Shown here: in pieces, positions 54,898 to 64,000 of the stretch
How positions within the stretch are numbered: position 1 is the stretch's first letter
How the letters are laid out: the number at the start of each line of letters is the position of its first letter
NCBI RefSeq assembly: GCF_902459465.1
Contig: NC_047066.1
Location: 21,951,047-22,015,046, forward strand
Reading direction: 5' to 3'
Source: Asterias rubens
Lineage: Eukaryota; Echinodermata; Asteroidea; Forcipulatida; Asteriidae
Length of the DNA stretch: 64,000 bases
Notes under the pieces: model-generated
Databases searched by the model: none
The model's input: only the letters and a program-made list of their open reading frames with translations
Told to the model about the DNA's origin: nothing
Made by a program: the position numbers and the translations under genes

Positions 54898-54929
54898 CCT
54901 GGTCGTTACGACATACATTGAGAGTTTGA

Positions 54930-55310
54930 ATAATATAATATATCGAAGTCTTATATAGCGCACGTATCTACCAAACAAGGTACTCAAGGCGCTGAGTATA
55001 TACAAACTTTCAGAAAGATAGGTTATTGCAGTGATGAATTCTGAGACCCAATTATTTAGCACCTTAAAAGGGTTTACAAGGTGCTACGGCGCATCAAGCA
55101 GCCACAACCAGGAACACCGGGGCGAACCCCTTCTCTTTTCGATAAGTGCACTGGGTTCTTTTACATGCGTTACACAACACATGGGACCAACGGCTTTACG
55201 TCCCATCCGAAGGACGAAGCAATGGTAAAGTGTCTTGCTCAAGGACACGGTGTCACTGCTGGGGATTCGAACCCACACTCTGCTGATCAGAAACATCAAT
55301 AATAGGCTCA
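54930..55310 (-). repeat. SINE-like repeat with tRNA-like B-box, minus strand
   Basis: AAGTGTCTTGCTCAAGGACA, TGGGGATTCGAACCCACACT and CTGCTGATCAGAAACATC form the tRNA-like head on the minus strand. The body includes GGGACCAACGGCTTTACGTC, CCATCCGAAGGACG and CGCACGTATCTACC. Such blocks are widespread in deuterostome SINEs (recollection). Frames of 60-80 codons inside are fortuitous. Confidence 0.7.
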
Positions 55311-56180
55311 ACTTCCCAGGCAACCTATTGCAGAGATTGGTTCCGTGGTGATACTGAGGAATGATTGCAATCTACTTTAAAATTATACCTAGACTCAAAT
55401 CCTTTTCTAAGCAAAAGTATTTGTGTTTTTAATAATGCTATCACTCATCCTCCAGGGGTTGTTTTAAGACATTTGTATCTAAGTCAATTTATTCCTACAC
55501 CTGTCAATATTTACATTTAAATTATTCTAAAATTATTTTTCACGAAAAACATGTCACAGATGGTCGCTGTCACGCGCTGTCACGTGTGTTCGATTCTTTG
55601 CAATCAATGTTCCCATGTTTACTAATCGATTGCAAACAAAAACGATTTGCATTTGAAATGAAGGTGACACACTTTCACTGAACAATTAAAATTTGAGTTA
55701 TCATATTTAAGAGATAAACCCCACCAGTCCCAAAATATGTCAGACTTGCATGGTTTATACATAGGTACAATACTCTGTTGAATCTAAAGATTCAAATATA
55801 ATAATAATTATTGTAATAATATGTTGAGAATGAAAATCAGCTTTTTAAAGAGTGCACAATGTTGGTAAGACTGAAAAGAAAAAAAACACAATAAATTAAT
55901 GTGCACAGGACTTGCAGGTATAAAAGTAGTAATGTTGGAAAACTTCCATTTCAATATTTATTCTTGAAATGTCATTAGGCCTACAATGTTGTAAAATGAG
56001 CAGACAAACAAACGGAGTGGACATAACCTTAAAGGACAACAAACGTTTGATGGATATTCACCAGAAAAGCAAAGAACAGTTTGTTTTTCAACCGATGTAA
56101 TCAATTTCGGCTGTCGTCATTCCTTGAATAATCGTTGTTGCATTAAAATTAAAAGATACACATGTAAACTAAAGCGGGAA
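55311..56180. other. Stretch without recognised features
   Basis: AT-rich; no supported exon or element ends. Confidence 0.4.
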
Positions 56181-56184
56181 TGGT

Positions 56185-56338
56185 TTAACGGCACTAGTTT
56201 TAAGCATAACAACTTACTTCCACGGTAACGAGCAATGGCGAGCTGTTAAAGCATTGTAAGAAACGACCCCCTCTTTTTTAAGAATAGGATATAATATTAT
56301 AATAAAAGACAATTACCAAAGGTGTACTATACCTTTAA
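56185..56338 (+). mobile_element. TTAA MITE family 1, deleted copy
   Basis: TTAACGGCACTAGTTTTAAGC, GGTAACGAGCAATGGCGAGC and the end ACAATTACCAAAGGTGTACT ... CCTTTAA. It shares its last TTAA with the next copy. Confidence 0.65.
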
Positions 56339-56450
56339 AGGCACTGGTCACCTTTGATGACATTGTCAAAGTATTCTCACTTGGTATATCGCAACATATG
56401 CATAAAATAACAAATCTGTGAACATTTGAACTCAATCGGATCAATGTGGC
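56335..56450 (-). mobile_element. TTAA MITE family 1, truncated
   Basis: TTAAAGGCACTGGTCACCTT, CAACATATGCATAAAATAAC and TGAACTCAATCGG; the remainder is missing. Confidence 0.75.
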
Positions 56451-56593
56451 CATGAATCTGTGTCAAAATGACCCAGAAAGGGGTCAAAGTGACACATAAT
56501 CCTAGCTAAACTCATATTGTTTTTAAACCAAAACCACTCTCCGGTGTGGCATGAGATGAAATCCCCCACCCCGTCTCCCCCTCCCACCCCGCA

Positions 56594-56779
56594 GGGAACT
56601 GACCGCCCCCTTTATTAGAAACATCCTCCTTCAGCCAGCCCACGTTAGTTTTCACAATGGGGGACAAAACCCCCGGCGGTCAGATTTCCCTTGCTCATCA
56701 CCGGCTCAGGTCTCCGGGGAACCGCGATTCCCGGTCAACTTACCCGGAAGGTTTTGAGAGTGTTCACCCCCGGTGTATT
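56594..56779 (+). CDS. Candidate GC-rich first coding exon
   Basis: A 190-bp GC-rich patch with a pyrimidine-rich, acceptor-like CCCACCCCGCAG before it and a donor TTACAG|GTAGATATT after it. An ATG at 56657 in good context (CACAATGG) reads MGDKTPGGQISLAHHRLRSP, GNRDSRSTYPEGFESVHPRC, IHSSHLT up to the donor. I do not recognise the product, and no second exon can be paired with it in this window. It may also be a CpG-rich transposon piece. Confidence 0.3.
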
Positions 56780-57029
56780 CACTCATCGCACCTTACAGGT
56801 AGATATTACATACATTTGTGTCACTGCAACTCCGTATAGATTTCAGGGTATGACAAGGGGAAATATGATAAGCAAGGGCAGGTGTTCTCTTTATCCCAAT
56901 ATACACCTTGAATGCGATCGGACCTCATCATGAAAGAGACTTCTTGAAGACCCTTTGGGTTGTATCTTGTGTACATGATCATCATGATTGATGAGTACAT
57001 CACACCTTAGTGGCACACAGTTGATATCC

Positions 57030-57411
57030 TTAAGGCAGTGGACACTATGGTAATTACTCAAAATAGTTATTAGCATAAAACCTTACTTGGTAGCGAGAAA
57101 TGGGGCGAGGTTGATAGTATAAAACATTGTGAGAAACGGCTTCCTCTAAAGTGACGTAGTTTTCGAGAAAGAAGTAATTTTCCACGAATTTGATTCCGAG
57201 ACCTCAGAATTAGATTTTTATGTCTCGAAATCAAGCATCTGAAAGCACACAACTTCGTGTGACAAGGTTTTTCTTTCTTTCATAGTTATCTCGCAACCTC
57301 GACGACCAAGTGAGCTCAAATTTTGGCAGGTTTGTTGTTTAGCACATGTTGAGATACACCAAGTGAGAAGACTGGTCTTTGGCAATTACCAATAGTGTCC
57401 AGTGTCCTTAA
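57030..57411 (+). mobile_element. TTAA MITE family 1, full length
   Basis: Left end TTAAGGCAGTGGACACTATG, right end CCAATAGTGTCCAGTGTCCTTAA. The interior is complete, including GTGAGAAACGGCTTCCTCTA and the GAGACCTCAGAATTAGA / TATGTCTCGAAATC pair. The start of another copy (AAAGGCGCTGTACACCTGTG) abuts it at 57409. Confidence 0.9.
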
Positions 57412-57449
57412 AGGCGCTGTACACCTGTGGTAGTTAATTGCCAAAGATA

Positions 57450-58069
57450 CAGGGCTTAATTTCATATAGAGCTGCTAATAAGCAGACCTTTATGGACTTG
57501 TGAGTGCAAATTGAAAACAAAGTTTGTGTCGCCGAAAATAGAGTGCAGAGACACTACAAAGCGCATCGCGACAACTCTTTCAACATTACCATGAAAATGT
57601 AATTGTGTTGTTAATTAATTACCTTGAAAACATAATCGTGTTGTTTTGAATAATTAATTTCAATTATATAGGGTAGTTTAAGGGCCCTGAAAGCCCAATT
57701 AACTTATTGTCGAGTCTTTAATGGTGAACCGTATTTTGTTTCGTGGTCAGTTTGACAGAGAGTCCTGAGATAACTCATTTCTGGACAGTTTTTTTCATAT
57801 TATGCCTTTTTTTTTTAACTATGAGATACACAGTAACTGTGAAATCCACTATTGATGGCGGATGTTTACTAAACAGTCAACCTGCATAATAATGACACCG
57901 GCCTATGAAATGACGAATTTTGAAACCTACCCAGGGTAACTCACGCGTTGACACGTTTTTATGATGAAAGCGTGCGAGGCTCACCGTCATCATTACTGCA
58001 CGCCATAATACCTCGCTTAAAACCTTTCATAAAATACACCATTAGTGCCTCTTTATTGAGGCAACCTCT
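57450..58069. other. Stretch without recognised features
   Basis: It contains a short GCTGCTAATAAGCAG fragment at about 57465 and an internal ATTAATTACCTTGAAAA repeat; otherwise nothing I can name. Confidence 0.4.
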
Positions 58070-58382
58070 TCAAGGCACTGGACACATATTCTCACTTGGT
58101 GTATCCAAACATATTATGCATAACATCACACATCAAAAATTGGTCAGAGAAGTAGTGTGCTTTCAGATGCCTAGAATTCGAGACCTCAGCTGCGAGGTCT
58201 CTTTTCAATTCAAATAATTTTAGTGAGAAGTTCTTTCTAAAAAAACTAGGTTGCTTCAAAAGGAGTGATTTCTCACAATGTAATGTTTTATACTATCAAC
58301 AGCTTTCCACTGCTCATTACCAAGTAAATTATTATGCTAACAATTATTTTGAGTATTTACCAAACGTGTCCAGTGCCTTTAA
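58070..58382 (-). mobile_element. TTAA MITE family 1, 5' deleted
   Basis: TCAAGGCACTGGACACATAT at the left and ACGTGTCCAGTGCCTTTAA at the right; minus orientation with TATGCATAACATCACA. Confidence 0.82.
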
Positions 58383-59330
58383 GTCCCATGGCAGGAAGCT
58401 TACTTTACCTGGAAACTCGTCCCCACCAACACATGTATTATGTTTCACCCCCTGAGATGAAATCAGTCTAAGCAGTGACGTACATCACTCTTTAAGAAGA
58501 TTTATATATAAATCAATGTGTTCAAGTGGTATCAATAGGGTATCAAGATTTTAAAAGCATTGGCATTATGGTTGAAATGTTTATTTTGTATAAGGAAGTG
58601 TATTGAGGTTAAAGTGGAACCTTGTTTTTAAAGAGCAGAATGTAGTTAACCTGTTTTTAATAAACATCGCAACTTTTGACAAAAAATACATCCTGTAGTT
58701 GGTTCTCTTAAGAATCAGTGAGAGTTCAAATTGTAAAATTATGATGGAACTGTCATTATTCGAGCTATAGCTTTCCACACACAAATTTGAATTTCTGATA
58801 ATAGTTTGGTTAATAAAATAACCATTTGATCCATTCTGACTTGAAAATGTTTTTTGTTTTGTTATTTTGATGTAGTCAATGTCAGCATAAAATTAAACAG
58901 TGACACCTGCTTTACGTAGTTTACTGAAGTGGCCTTGTTTTATGACTTTGGGGAACAAAACAAGTGCACTGTATTCAGTTCACGGTCATGGCCGTTGATT
59001 AATACATGTTTTCAAATAAAAAAAAATAATACATGTTTTCAATTGTTTTCTTAATCACCTTGTTTATATTTTTTGCAATATGGTGTATCGTTAGCAGCTT
59101 GTCATGGCGACTTGCGTAGAGGATGTAGGTCACATTTTTGAAACATTTGGTGTCGAAGTAATTACGAGGTTGGAGCCGTCTATATTGGTTTAAAGTGAAA
59201 AGATAGACCAGTAGTATCCCGGTCACTACTTTGTTGCTGAGTCGTGGCTGGTTACACATAAGACCACAAAACGGTCCATGTTGACCCCGTACGTAGTTCG
59301 GAACGGTGGTTGTTCGTGGGTCAACGGAGT
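58383..59330. other. Stretch without supported genes
   Basis: A minus-strand frame of 165 codons ends within this stretch, but much of it overlaps the inverted-repeat element at 59342 and its remainder is AT-rich without a recognised family. Confidence 0.4.
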
Positions 59331-59341
59331 TCATGGACCTT

Positions 59342-59505
59342 GAGTGCGTTTTGGCGACCGCAACCAAAAAAACTGTTTCTAACGTCATAACCAAAACGGT
59401 AACCGAGCTCACAACTCGGTTATCGTTCAGTCTGCTGAACAGTTGTGGCAGAACCAACGACCAACAACCGAAACAGTTTTTGGTTGGGGTCGCCAAAACG
59501 CACTC
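59342..59505. mobile_element. Palindromic MITE with GAGTGCGTTTTGGCGACC ends
   Basis: The ends are about 35-bp inverted repeats (GAGTGCGTTTTGGCGACC followed by AACCAAAAA and CTGTTT), with two small indels. The interior has a second hairpin, AACCGAG...CTCGGTT. The palindrome produces similar peptides (KTHSR) on both strands, showing that the frames across it are not genes. The target duplication is unclear. Confidence 0.75.
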
Positions 59506-59987
59506 CAGGATAGCAACTACGCATTATTATTTCAAAAACAGCTTAAACGCGCTTATTTGGAAAGCGATGTGTTTGGTTTGGAAACATGTCCAGATTATTT
59601 TAGACTCGAGCCATACTTTTCAATAACACTGTAGAAGGGCTAAAGGTAGAATTACCTATCAGTTTTTTTTCTCAAGGTGAATGGTACCAGCGCAATTTAC
59701 CCTTCATAGTGTAACAAAAACATTACTAATTGTGTTTTATATGACTGTAAATATTTTTCTGGGGTGTTATATTTCACGATGACGTTTTTGTGGAATACCA
59801 GCAAAATGTATTGTCGTACGACCTATGCTTCTCATTTCAAAATAAAAAGAGCAGTATTTATCATTGCCTTGGTCCAAAGTCGCTTGTTGCAGCCAGCATT
59901 CTTGATAATACAATACAGACTACCAAACGGATGAAACGTACTCAGACACAGTAAAAATGGTTATAAAGCCTTTATTTCAACAAATAC

Positions 59988-60363
59988 TTAAAGGCACTGG
60001 ACACTATTGGTAAATACTCGAAATAATGGTAACTTGGTAACGAGGTTGTTGGTAGGATAACACATTGTGAGAGACAGCTCCCTCTGACGTAATAATGGTA
60101 ACTTGGTAACGAGGTTGTTGGTAGGATAACACATTGTGAGAGACAGCTCCCTCTGACGTAATTTTAGACTTTACGCCTGAAGACTTTGTAGGCATCTTTA
60201 AGCACACAAATTAATTGTGTAACAAGGTGGGTTTTTTTTTTTTCATTATTATCTTGCAACGTCGATGACCATTTTAGTCAAAATTTTCAAAGACTTGTGA
60301 TTTGATGCACAATATTGGGATACATTGAGTGAGAATACTGGTCTTTGACACTTACCGAAACCA
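59988..60363 (+). mobile_element. TTAA MITE family 1 with internal 73-bp tandem duplication
   Basis: It starts TTAAAGGCACTGGACACTAT. The block TAATGGTAACTTGGTAACGA through CCTCTGACGTAA occurs twice in tandem (about 60023-60162). It ends at GACACTTACCGAAA without the terminal repeat. Confidence 0.85.
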
Positions 60364-61098
60364 CAGCATTAAACATAAAAGCAATAAACTTTCTTTTTAG
60401 CGTTCTTTTTTATATTTACAGTAATAAATTAGCGTCGTTTGGGACGGCGTTTCTTTTCAATTATTTTTGAAGGCCTAATTTATTTTTCTTTACTTTTGCC
60501 CTTCCATGACCGGCCTCTACTCATATTGTCCAAACAATCAAACGAAATTCTAGAACTGTGATTTAGCTATTATAGCCAAAGGTTGACTTACAAATTCAGT
60601 ATCCTCAATCAAAGTTTGGTACTAGCACATTGCGATGCAAGGATTCAAATAATTACATAATCTTCATTTCGTATTGCATTATCGATACTTAATTCCCAGG
60701 GTTAGGAAATGATAATACATCTGTGACATACCAGCAAATAAATCTCCTCTGACGACATTTGCTTCTTTTAGAAAAAATGTAACCTATCCCCCTAAACTGT
60801 TAACATATCACATTAGTTCACGCGTCATTTGATGCTTTAAAAGAAGACATGTATTTCGTATAGCAATGCAATAAATCCACCAACAGGTCCGAGGAATGAC
60901 GTCTGACACGGCTCGATGACTACCGTTGGAAATCAACATCACTCGGCGTAGAATGTTGCCTGGTGTTGGACTGTGATTTAACTTTTGCTGCCACCTGCAT
61001 TGAAGCATCCAGATAAATACGCAGGCTGCACTTGGTTAGTTATTAATATTACAATAGGTAAGTACATCACTATCTCTTCTTTACCACAATAAAGCTGC
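60364..61098. other. Stretch without recognised features
   Basis: No supported exon, RNA gene or mobile element. Confidence 0.4.
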
Positions 61099-61482
61099 TT
61101 AAAGACACTGGACACTATTGGTAATTGTCAAAGACAAGTCTTCACAGTTGGTGTATCTCAACATATGCATAAAATAACAAACCTGTGAAAATTTGAGCTC
61201 AACTGGTCATCGAAGTTGCGAGATAATAATGAAAGAAAAAACACCCTTGTCACACGAAGTTGTGTGCTTTCAGATGCTTGATTTCGAGACCTCAAATTCT
61301 AAACTTGAGGTCTCGGAATCAAATTCGTGGAAAATTACTTCTTTCTCGAAAACTACGTCACTTCAGAGGGAGCCGTTTCTCACAATGTTTTATACTCTCA
61401 ACCTCTCCCCTTACTCATTACCAAGTAAGGTTTTATGGTAATAATTATTTGAGTAATTACCAATAGTGTCCACTGCCTTTAA
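61099..61482 (-). mobile_element. TTAA MITE family 1, full length, inverted
   Basis: TTAAAGACACTGGACACTAT at the left and CAATAGTGTCCACTGCCTTTAA at the right. The interior GTCACACGAAGTTGTGTGCT, CTTGAGGTCTCGGAATCAAA and TTATTTGAGTAATTACC is the reverse complement of 57030-57411. Confidence 0.92.
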
Positions 61483-61652
61483 GCAGAAAATGTTGACAAA
61501 TAATCTTTTGCCAAGCAAAAAAATGAGCAAGATACCAACCTCAGATGGTACAAGTAACAATATATTTTTGCTGGCAACCTTATCCCGATAAGCAGGATTG
61601 TGTGTGTGCTTAGCTACTTTTTATGCATGAGCAGCTTTATTAAATCGGGCCC
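61483..61652. mobile_element. GCTTAGCA-family MITE
   Basis: It directly follows the TTAA MITE: GCAGAAAATGTTGACAAATA, AATGAGCAAGATACCAACC, GTGTGCTTAGCTACTTTTTA and the end GCAGCTTTATTAAATCGGGCCC. Confidence 0.75.
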
Positions 61653-63029
61653 TTGTCCAAATTTCATGACGAATAATTTTTAAAAAAAAACCTGCTTAGC
61701 ACAAACAACATTGCAACATAGACCTCATTTCTCATGCAGATAAATTTCCTACATTTCGACATACCTATTTACATTTGATGAGATTGAATGGTCGACCAGT
61801 TCTTGCTACTGGCTTTTACGAAAATGAATGAGTCTTGCGGCCTAATGAAATTGGATGATCTTATTTGACCAGTGAAATGGTGAAATTGGTTTACTCATTT
61901 TGACTGATGAATGTTGCCAACGAAGCATTCATTTTCAAACAAAATTGAAAGAGCCGAGTGTTAAAACTTATGGATTTTATAAGTTTTTTGTTTTGCCGCA
62001 AAATCCTGTAATATAAACTGTAATGATAGAAGAAGACTGAGAACACATTAAAACAATTAAGCTCTCTTTGTCATCTGCATTAACTTGTGGAGCTTAATAA
62101 TAAATCTAAACGCTGCGGCCCGCCAGGAAACAATTAGTGAAATTAATAACCTTCTAAGCTTATCAGCGTATCTTCTGATCTCCTGACGTTGCTATGGTTA
62201 CTGATTGCTTTGTTGGTCACTTTACCGTGTAATTATACTTTGTATTCCTTCTATAAGTCAGAGCAAGCGTAGATTACCGAAACCTTTTAGTATACTCCTT
62301 GGAAGAAATGAGGCATTAAGTCAACTGGTTGCGTTGATCCACCTGCCTAATGGATTATGTATACTCCTACAAAGTGTAGTCCTACAACGTTGCCGCTTAT
62401 AAAAAAAAACCTCGATCAAACCATGATCAAACTAAAAATGCTAAATGAAAATCTGGAGCAGTTATGTCCACGCAGGGAGTGAATAGTGAAATTTGTCTCA
62501 AAATCTGCTGTAGGATTTTGACCAAAAGTGTTTATTGTCATTTATTTTAAGTGTGATTTCCAAAACGTATATTCCCTTTAATCCGACAATTTGGTGGAGA
62601 CGTGACAAAAGGAACCCGTAGTTTCAAACAATTGCTAAATGCCGACGCATAATTCTGTTTCCCTCAGTCACATAAAAATTAAAAATTCAGATAACTTTAT
62701 TTGATCATTAATTATTAGTCGATTTTAATGTTGCGATGTAGTTGGTATGTTCCTTTTAAATCAGTCAATTCGGCCATTTGGCTGCACCGTGAATTAAAAA
62801 AAAACCTCTAACGAATGAATGAACGAATGAGTACAACGTTACATAAAATCGTTATATACTTTCGGAATATTAAACGTTTCTATAACTGAATTACTTGATT
62901 TAGTGAGCACCGTAACATGAGTCTAAAAGGTTTGCTGTTTGAGCAATGACAAAAAGGCAAAGTCACTAGAGATTTCCTATAAATGTACCTCTCAACAATA
63001 AGTAGGGAAAACGGGCCGTCTTTTTACCG
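61653..63029. other. Stretch without recognised features
   Basis: AT-rich; frames up to 65 codons without support. A short run of GAATGAATGAACGAATGAG occurs near 62811. Confidence 0.4.
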
Positions 63030-63418
63030 TTAAAGGAAAACGTTGCCTTGGATCGGACGACTTGGTCTACAAAAAAGCGTTTGCAACCGTTTGTTATAAA
63101 CTGCATATGGTTGGAAAGATGTTTAAAAAGTAGAATACAACGATCCACACAAGTTTGCCTCGAAATTGCGTGGTTTTCCTTTTACTTTGCAAACTAACAC
63201 GGTCGGCCATTTATGGGAGTCAAAAGATTGACTCCCATAAATGGCCGACCGTGTATAATAAAGTCGACGAGGTAAAAGGAAAACCGTGCAATTTCGCTGC
63301 ATGTTTGTGTGGATCATTGTATTCTGCTTTTACAGCATCTTTCTACCCATATATGCATTTTATAACAAATGCTTTTCAAAGACCAACTCGACCGATCTAA
63401 GGCAACGTGTTCCTTTAA
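63030..63418. mobile_element. Long-TIR MITE (TTAA-ended family 2), well preserved
   Basis: TTAAAGGAAAACGTTGCCTT at the left and GGCAACGTGTTCCTTTAA at the right. The two halves are inverted along almost their whole length, meeting at ATGGGAGTCAAAAGATTGAC, TCCCATAAATGGCC. It is the best reference here for the copies at 688 and 3827. Frames read through it on both strands give similar peptides because of the palindrome. Confidence 0.92.
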
Positions 63419-63469
63419 TTCATCTTCTAGGTATAATGGCACGGGAACATTTTTATGCCGTACAAGATC

Positions 63470-63652
63470 TTTAACTCGTGTAGTTCTCTTTCTTAGACGG
63501 GAGCAACGTTTTATATTATCAACAGCTCTCCATTACTGCAGTGGGAGCAATGTTTTATTTTTTCAACAGCTCTCCATTGCTCGTCTCAAGTAAGTTGTTT
63601 GATGCTAACGAATTGTTTTGAGTAATTACCAATATTGCTTAGTGCCTTTAAA
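63470..63652 (-). mobile_element. TTAA MITE family 1, 3' part with internal duplication
   Basis: GGGAGCAACGTTTTATATTA / GGGAGCAATGTTTTATTTTT form a 46-bp tandem duplication of the CAACAGCTCTCCATT block, followed by GAGTAATTACCAATATTGCT and AGTGCCTTTAA. Confidence 0.7.
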
Positions 63653-63839
63653 TATTATTCGCACCTTAATTGATGCCATTCTCAAAGTAAATATTAACTA
63701 TTTAAGTTTTCTCGTGGGTGCGAATCTATCTGGTGTGTTTTAATAACATAATTGGCATTAGGAAAGATGCAGACAGTAAATGTTTGCTTTTACTGTGAGG
63801 GATGTGTGAGTAAGAGTGACTGAAGAGAAAGCCAACATT

Positions 63840-64000
63840 ATGCACTGGACACTATTGCTAATATTAATCAAAATAATTGTTAGCATAAAAACTTATTATT
63901 TGGTATACGAGCAATAGAGAGCTGTTGATAGTATAAAATATTGTGAGAAACGCCCCCCCCCCCCCTAAAGTAATGTAGTTTCTAAGAAAGAGGTAATCTG
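63840..64000 (+). mobile_element. TTAA MITE family 1, cut by the window end
   Basis: TGCACTGGACACTATTGCTA, TTGTTAGCATAAAAACTTAT and GTGAGAAACGCC, then a C homopolymer and AAGAAAGAGGTAATCTG at the window edge. Confidence 0.82.

Noticed and set aside
55081..55302. Short frames on both strands at 55.0-55.3 kb
   Set aside because: They lie within the SINE-like repeat with a tRNA-like B-box.
58999..59496. 165-codon minus-strand frame
   Set aside because: It runs through a palindromic MITE and AT-rich sequence; the opposite strand gives similarly long frames for the same reason.
63155..63400. 81-codon plus-strand frame and its minus-strand counterpart
   Set aside because: Both fall within the long-TIR MITE; the similar peptides come from the palindrome.

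Overview
The window is animal nuclear DNA, most likely from an echinoderm and probably a sea star. This rests on its AT-rich, intron-like character, on dense short inverted-repeat elements that I associate with echinoderm genomes (a TTAA-ended family beginning TTAAAGGCACTGGACAC and a second beginning TTAAAGGAAAACGTTGCC), on tRNA-headed SINE-like repeats and on decayed LINE pieces. The species call is recollection plus inference. No complete known protein gene is visible. Almost all long open frames are shadows of tandem repeats.

The main structure not explained by ordinary repeats is a family of small exon-like units (about 50-125 nt, each with AG acceptor and GT donor) that share a core resembling ATCTCCAAAGACATCTACCC. 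They lie in three clusters: minus strand at 0.2-5.8 kb, plus strand at 14.3-17.8 kb, and minus strand at 38.4-43.3 kb. Flanking intron sequence is duplicated with them, at a spacing of roughly 0.7-1.5 kb. Two related first-exon candidates with the same GTGAGTTGA donor lie at about 11.0 kb and 54.1 kb, both minus strand and upstream of the two minus clusters. I read this as a family of multi-exon transcription units grown by exon-intron duplication. Whether they code for protein or make long noncoding RNA is unresolved, because some copies have conserved open frames while others shift frame. Several copies are split by transposable elements.

Layout: 0-6 kb, duplicated minus-strand exon modules; 5.8 kb, a 33-bp perfect hairpin holding a tRNA-like half; 7-13 kb, transposons (a pogo-like element and a MULE-like element with 125-bp ends) and the first promoter candidate; 13.8-17.8 kb, a MITE and the plus-strand exon cluster; 20.1-21.7 kb, two adjacent tandem arrays (about 107 bp and 49 bp); 22.9-25.7 kb, a long-period AT-rich array; 26.5-27.5 kb, a 340-bp triplication; 28.1-29.3 kb, a MITE, an L2-like LINE remnant and a candidate coding exon; 29.5-38.1 kb, an 8.6-kb satellite of 119-bp dimers with higher-order blocks of 1372 and 1251 bp; 38.4-43.3 kb, the second minus exon cluster; 44-48.2 kb, a pair of diverged duplicated segments with a 134-bp array and another candidate exon, one copy split by a new MITE; 50.8-51.8 kb, eleven nearly identical 89-bp repeats; 52.6-54.3 kb, candidate exons and a promoter; 55-64 kb, mostly dispersed repeats, with one GC-rich candidate first exon at 56.6 kb.
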